A stretch of 8,411 nucleotides of DNA from CAZART01 sp964487555 (GTDB lineage: Bacteria > Bacteroidota > Rhodothermia > Rhodothermales > VXPQ01). How positions within the stretch are numbered: the stretch's first letter is position 1; the number at the start of each line of letters is the position of its first letter. A model generated the notes under the pieces. It was not told the DNA's origin, searched no databases, and saw only the letters and a list, made by a program, of their open reading frames with translations. The translations under genes and the position numbers were made by a program. The DNA lies in the NCBI GenBank assembly GCA_964487555.1, contig CAZART010000175.1, forward strand, positions 1-8,411, in the 5' to 3' direction. Positions 6,713 through 8,411 of the stretch are shown in pieces.

Positions 6713-6984
6713 CGTTCGGTACCGCTCGACGACCTGGAGCGGGGTGTGATTCGGAAGCATCACGCCACCGGCGCCGACGCGGACGCGCTCCGTGAGCGGC
6801 GCGACATGCGCGATGAGAAGTTCGGGTGTCGATGGCGATCCCGCCCATGCCATGATGCTCGGCAAACCACAGTCGGGCGTATCCGCGCCGGTCGGCCAGG
6901 CGGGCGAGGTCGGCCGCACGACCGAGGGCGTCGGCCGTGGAGGAGCCGGAGAGGACGGGGGACGTCGAGAATCGAAAGGATCAC
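6713..6984 (-). pseudogene. Remnant of an LLM-class flavin-dependent oxidoreductase, frameshifted and truncated
   Basis: The minus strand encodes the N-terminal third of a luciferase-like monooxygenase family protein, but in three different frames. From 6984 down to about 6957 it reads VILSILDVP. Then, in a second frame to about 6830, it reads VLSGSSTADALGRAADLA and LADRRGYARLWFAEHHGM, the classic 'GY..LW.AEHH.M' flavin-enzyme segment. Finally, in a third frame from 6829 to 6713, it reads TPELLIAHVAPLTERVRV and GAGGVMLPNHTPLQVVERYR. The first shift lies in a run of five C (6957-6961), the second near 6830; each equals one extra base or two missing. Similarity stops after VVERYRT, so about 85 of the usual 330 or so residues remain. 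Functional relatives bind FMN and oxidise small substrates. It lies downstream of the hydrolase on the same strand. No intact start codon is certain; GTG at 6984 is the best guess. Recognition is from memory of the family motifs. Confidence 0.85.
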
Positions 6985-7082
6985 GGGAAAGGGAATTACA
7001 CGAGAGGGCGGAAGAGGCGGATTTGTTGAAGATGGGGCCGGAACTCCGGTCCCGTGTTCTGACGCGCTAAGACCCATCGGCG

Positions 7083-7925
7083 TCAGTTCCAGTCCAGCGC
7101 CACCTCGCCCAGGATCTCATTGAAGCGCTGGGGCGCCTCCACCATCGGAAAATGGCCGACGCCGGCCATCGTTCGCACGGCGATCCCATAACGCGTCATC
7201 GATGCCTCGTTGGTCGCATAGAGGTCGGAGTTGATGGCCATAATGGGGACATCGATGTGCTGAAACATCTCGCGGTAGTCGGCGAGGAACAGGGCCTCGA
7301 CGGATGGGATTCCGATCGAAGGATCGAACGTCGACATCTGCGTGACGATGCGCTCGGCAAGGAGGGAATCGGTCTCCGGCGCGAAGAGATATTGCCGCAC
7401 CATGGAGCCGACGCTGACTTCGAAGTCGTCCCGGTAGGCGGCGAGTATCCCTTCTCGCTCCTCGTCGGGCATCGGCTGCTCAGGATCGTGGAAGGCATCC
7501 ACGAGCACGATGCCTGCCACCCGTCCCTCCAGCAGCTGCGAGGCCTCCAGCACGACGGATCCGCCCATCGAGTGGCCTATGAGTACCACGCGCTCGAGTC
7601 CGATCGCCTCAACGACCGCGGCGACGTCGTGACCGAAGGCGGCCATCGTCCACTCGGCGCGCTCGGTCCCGGATTCGCCATGCCCCGCCAGGTCGAGTGC
7701 GACCGTTTGGCGATCCCGGGAAAAGTGGTGCATCTGCTCATCCCAAAATCCGCGATCGAGCGTCCAGCCGTGGACGAAGACCAGAGCGGGCTCGCCCACG
7801 CCCGCGGTTGAGTAGGCGATCTCCACACCGTCGGCGGACATCACCACCGGATGCATGGGCCGGCTCTGGCACGCCGCGCCGAAGACGAGAAGGATGGCGA
7901 TCGGCAGGATGCGGTTCATGGTCAT
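7083..7925 (-). CDS. Lipoprotein-like alpha/beta hydrolase
   Basis: A 280-residue alpha/beta hydrolase starting with ATG at 7925 (a second ATG at 7919 is equally possible). The frame is open up to 8216, but the 97 extra residues would be polar and Pro/Asp-rich and would bury the signal peptide, so they are rejected. Numbering from 7925: signal peptide 1-18 (RILPIAILLVFGAAC), with C19 a possible lipidation site although the lipobox F-G-A-A-C is not ideal. The core has the oxyanion motif H52-G-W, HGESG at 82-86, nucleophile elbow GHSMGG with S119, probable acid D234 (INSD), and catalytic His H258 in GVGHFP. The lid covers roughly 145-220. This is the general esterase/lipase/peroxidase-like family; the substrate cannot be assigned. 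It should act in the periplasm or at the membrane. No Shine-Dalgarno sequence is visible upstream. It is divergent from the Gfo/Idh/MocA gene, and the LLM remnant follows it. Confidence 0.9.
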   Translation of the reverse strand: MTMNRILPIAILLVFGAACQSRPMHPVVMSADGVEIAYSTAGVGEPALVFVHGWTLDRGFWDEQMHHFSRDRQTVALDLAGHGESGTERAEWTMAAFGHDVAAVVEAIGLERVVLIGHSMGGSVVLEASQLLEGRVAGIVLVDAFHDPEQPMPDEEREGILAAYRDDFEVSVGSMVRQYLFAPETDSLLAERIVTQMSTFDPSIGIPSVEALFLADYREMFQHIDVPIMAINSDLYATNEASMTRYGIAVRTMAGVGHFPMVEAPQRFNEILGEVALDWN

Positions 7926-8147
7926 ATGGATGGGAGGATCGATAGTGGGGATATCGATCGGATCGGTATGGGCGAGGTTCGATAGAGGGATGTCTATAGG
8001 AGCGAAGGCCGCTTCGTCGTTCGGGGCCTGCCGTAAATATACGGGCGGTGCCACGAGTCCGTCCAGCCGGCGGTCGATCTCGAAACTGCCTCTCACAGTT
8101 CGTACCTTCCGGGCGCCCTCTCTTTGAAATCGAACGGTGTGACCCCA
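7926..8147. other. Divergent intergenic region with two small palindromes
   Basis: These 222 bases separate the minus-strand hydrolase from the plus-strand Gfo/Idh/MocA gene and must hold both promoters. Two short inverted repeats could be operators: CGAAG (8003-8007) with CTTCG (8012-8016), and CCGTA (8031-8035) with TACGG (8040-8044). The second overlaps the -10 element proposed for the hydrolase. No clear plus-strand promoter was found. Confidence 0.45.
8036..8065 (-). promoter_or_regulatory. Candidate promoter for the alpha/beta hydrolase
   Basis: Read on the minus strand, TGGACG (8065-8060), an 18-base spacer and TATATT (8041-8036) resemble a sigma70 promoter, with five of six bases at -10 and four of six at -35. 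The -10 element sits inside the CCGTAAATATACGG palindrome (8031-8044), so a repressor bound there would block it. It would give a leader of about 100 bases. Sequence resemblance only. Confidence 0.33.
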
Positions 8148-8411
8148 ATGAAGCGACGAACCTTCCTCCGCAACGCCGTCGGCGCGGCCGCCGGGCTTCT
8201 CGTCGTTCCCCGCCACGTACTCGGCGGGCCCGGGTACATCCCACCGAGCGACCGGCTCAATATTGCAGGTATCGGCGCCGGCGGGAAGGGCTGGGTGAAC
8301 ATCGAGAATTCATGGAACGGCGGCACCGATAACATCGTGGCGCTCGTCGACGTGGACGAGCGGATGGCGAAGGACGCGCGTGAGAAATGGCCCAAGGCGA
8401 ACTTCTATCGT
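8148..8411 (+). CDS. Tat-exported Gfo/Idh/MocA family oxidoreductase, 5' part only
   Basis: The first 88 codons of a gene that runs off the right edge. The N-terminus MKRRTFLRNAVGAAAGLLVV is a Tat signal (R3-R4-T-F-L), followed by a short hydrophobic core and PRHVLGGPG. The mature part begins IPPSDRLNIAGIGAGGKGWV, the Rossmann strand and glycine-rich NAD(P)-binding loop (GIGAGGKG) of the family, then NIVALVDVDERMAKDAREKWP, the second strand with an acidic end (VDVD) that binds the adenosine ribose. Such proteins are about 400-480 residues and oxidise, reduce or otherwise process sugars and polyols using a tightly held NAD(P), folded before export. ATG at 8148 is chosen because it places the twin-arginine motif at the usual position. 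No strong Shine-Dalgarno sequence is present. Divergent from the hydrolase; its own operon partners lie outside the window. Confidence 0.9.
   Translation, partial: MKRRTFLRNAVGAAAGLLVVPRHVLGGPGYIPPSDRLNIAGIGAGGKGWVNIENSWNGGTDNIVALVDVDERMAKDAREKWPKANFYR

Noticed and set aside
6713..6984. Programmed frameshifting as the explanation of the three-frame LLM sequence.
   Set aside because: Two shifts in the same direction plus loss of most of the protein fit decay. The five-C run is a weak slip site and no stimulatory structure is obvious.
6629..7123. A 164-codon plus-strand open frame between the lipoprotein and hydrolase genes.
   Set aside because: Arg/Gly-rich translation with no family features; it crosses a terminator and is antisense to the LLM remnant, which explains the sequence better.
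7926..8216. A 97-residue N-terminal extension of the hydrolase.
   Set aside because: It would bury a clear signal peptide and lipobox, has no domain-like sequence, and would overlap the start of the divergent Gfo/Idh/MocA gene.

Overview
This is an 8.4 kb GC-rich bacterial chromosomal window. It holds six protein genes, two of them cut by the window edges, and one gene remnant. The gene families suggest a heterotrophic Bacteroidota/Rhodothermota-type bacterium: a 'PVC-type' dehydrogenase with a C-terminal CxxCH haem domain, a DUF6807 domain, a Tat-exported Gfo/Idh/MocA protein of the 'RRTFLRN...IPPSD' type, and lipoproteins. Planctomycetota, Verrucomicrobiota or a related group cannot be excluded. 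This assignment is inferred from protein style only. No rRNA, tRNA, CRISPR array, integrase or transposase was seen.

Left part (1-835): the 3' part of an unidentified, probably exported beta-rich protein ends at 659. It is followed by a structured untranslated stretch that finishes in a textbook intrinsic terminator with a UUCG tetraloop (804-835).

Middle (836-5352): a promoter-like sequence near 885-914 and a leader with two tandem 29-bp repeats precede a two-gene operon. The first gene is a small ABM-fold (quinol monooxygenase-like) protein with a strong ribosome binding site. Two bases after its stop codon begins a 1291-residue exported multidomain protein. Its domains run in the order signal peptide, DUF6807 ('PmoA family'), beta-propeller dehydrogenase, HEAT-like helices, and c-type cytochrome with CGTCH. 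The probable role is periplasmic oxidation of a sugar-like or other small organic substrate, with electrons passed to the C-terminal haem. The substrate is unknown.

Right part (5353-8411): a 344-bp intergenic region that starts with a perfect 20-bp tandem duplication precedes a lipoprotein of a recognisable but functionally undefined family, which ends in a two-cysteine motif. A terminator that can act in both directions separates it from a minus-strand pair: a lipoprotein-like alpha/beta hydrolase and, downstream of it, a decayed and truncated LLM-class flavin-dependent oxidoreductase (two frameshifts, most of the gene missing). Divergent from the hydrolase starts a Tat-exported Gfo/Idh/MocA oxidoreductase that runs off the right edge.

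The exported dehydrogenase-cytochrome and the exported Gfo/Idh/MocA protein together fit extracytoplasmic sugar or polyol oxidation. No convincing new multi-gene system is visible. The best second-look items are the four-part fusion coupled to an ABM protein, the LLM pseudogene, the two tandem repeats flanking the operon, and the structured RNA before the first terminator.
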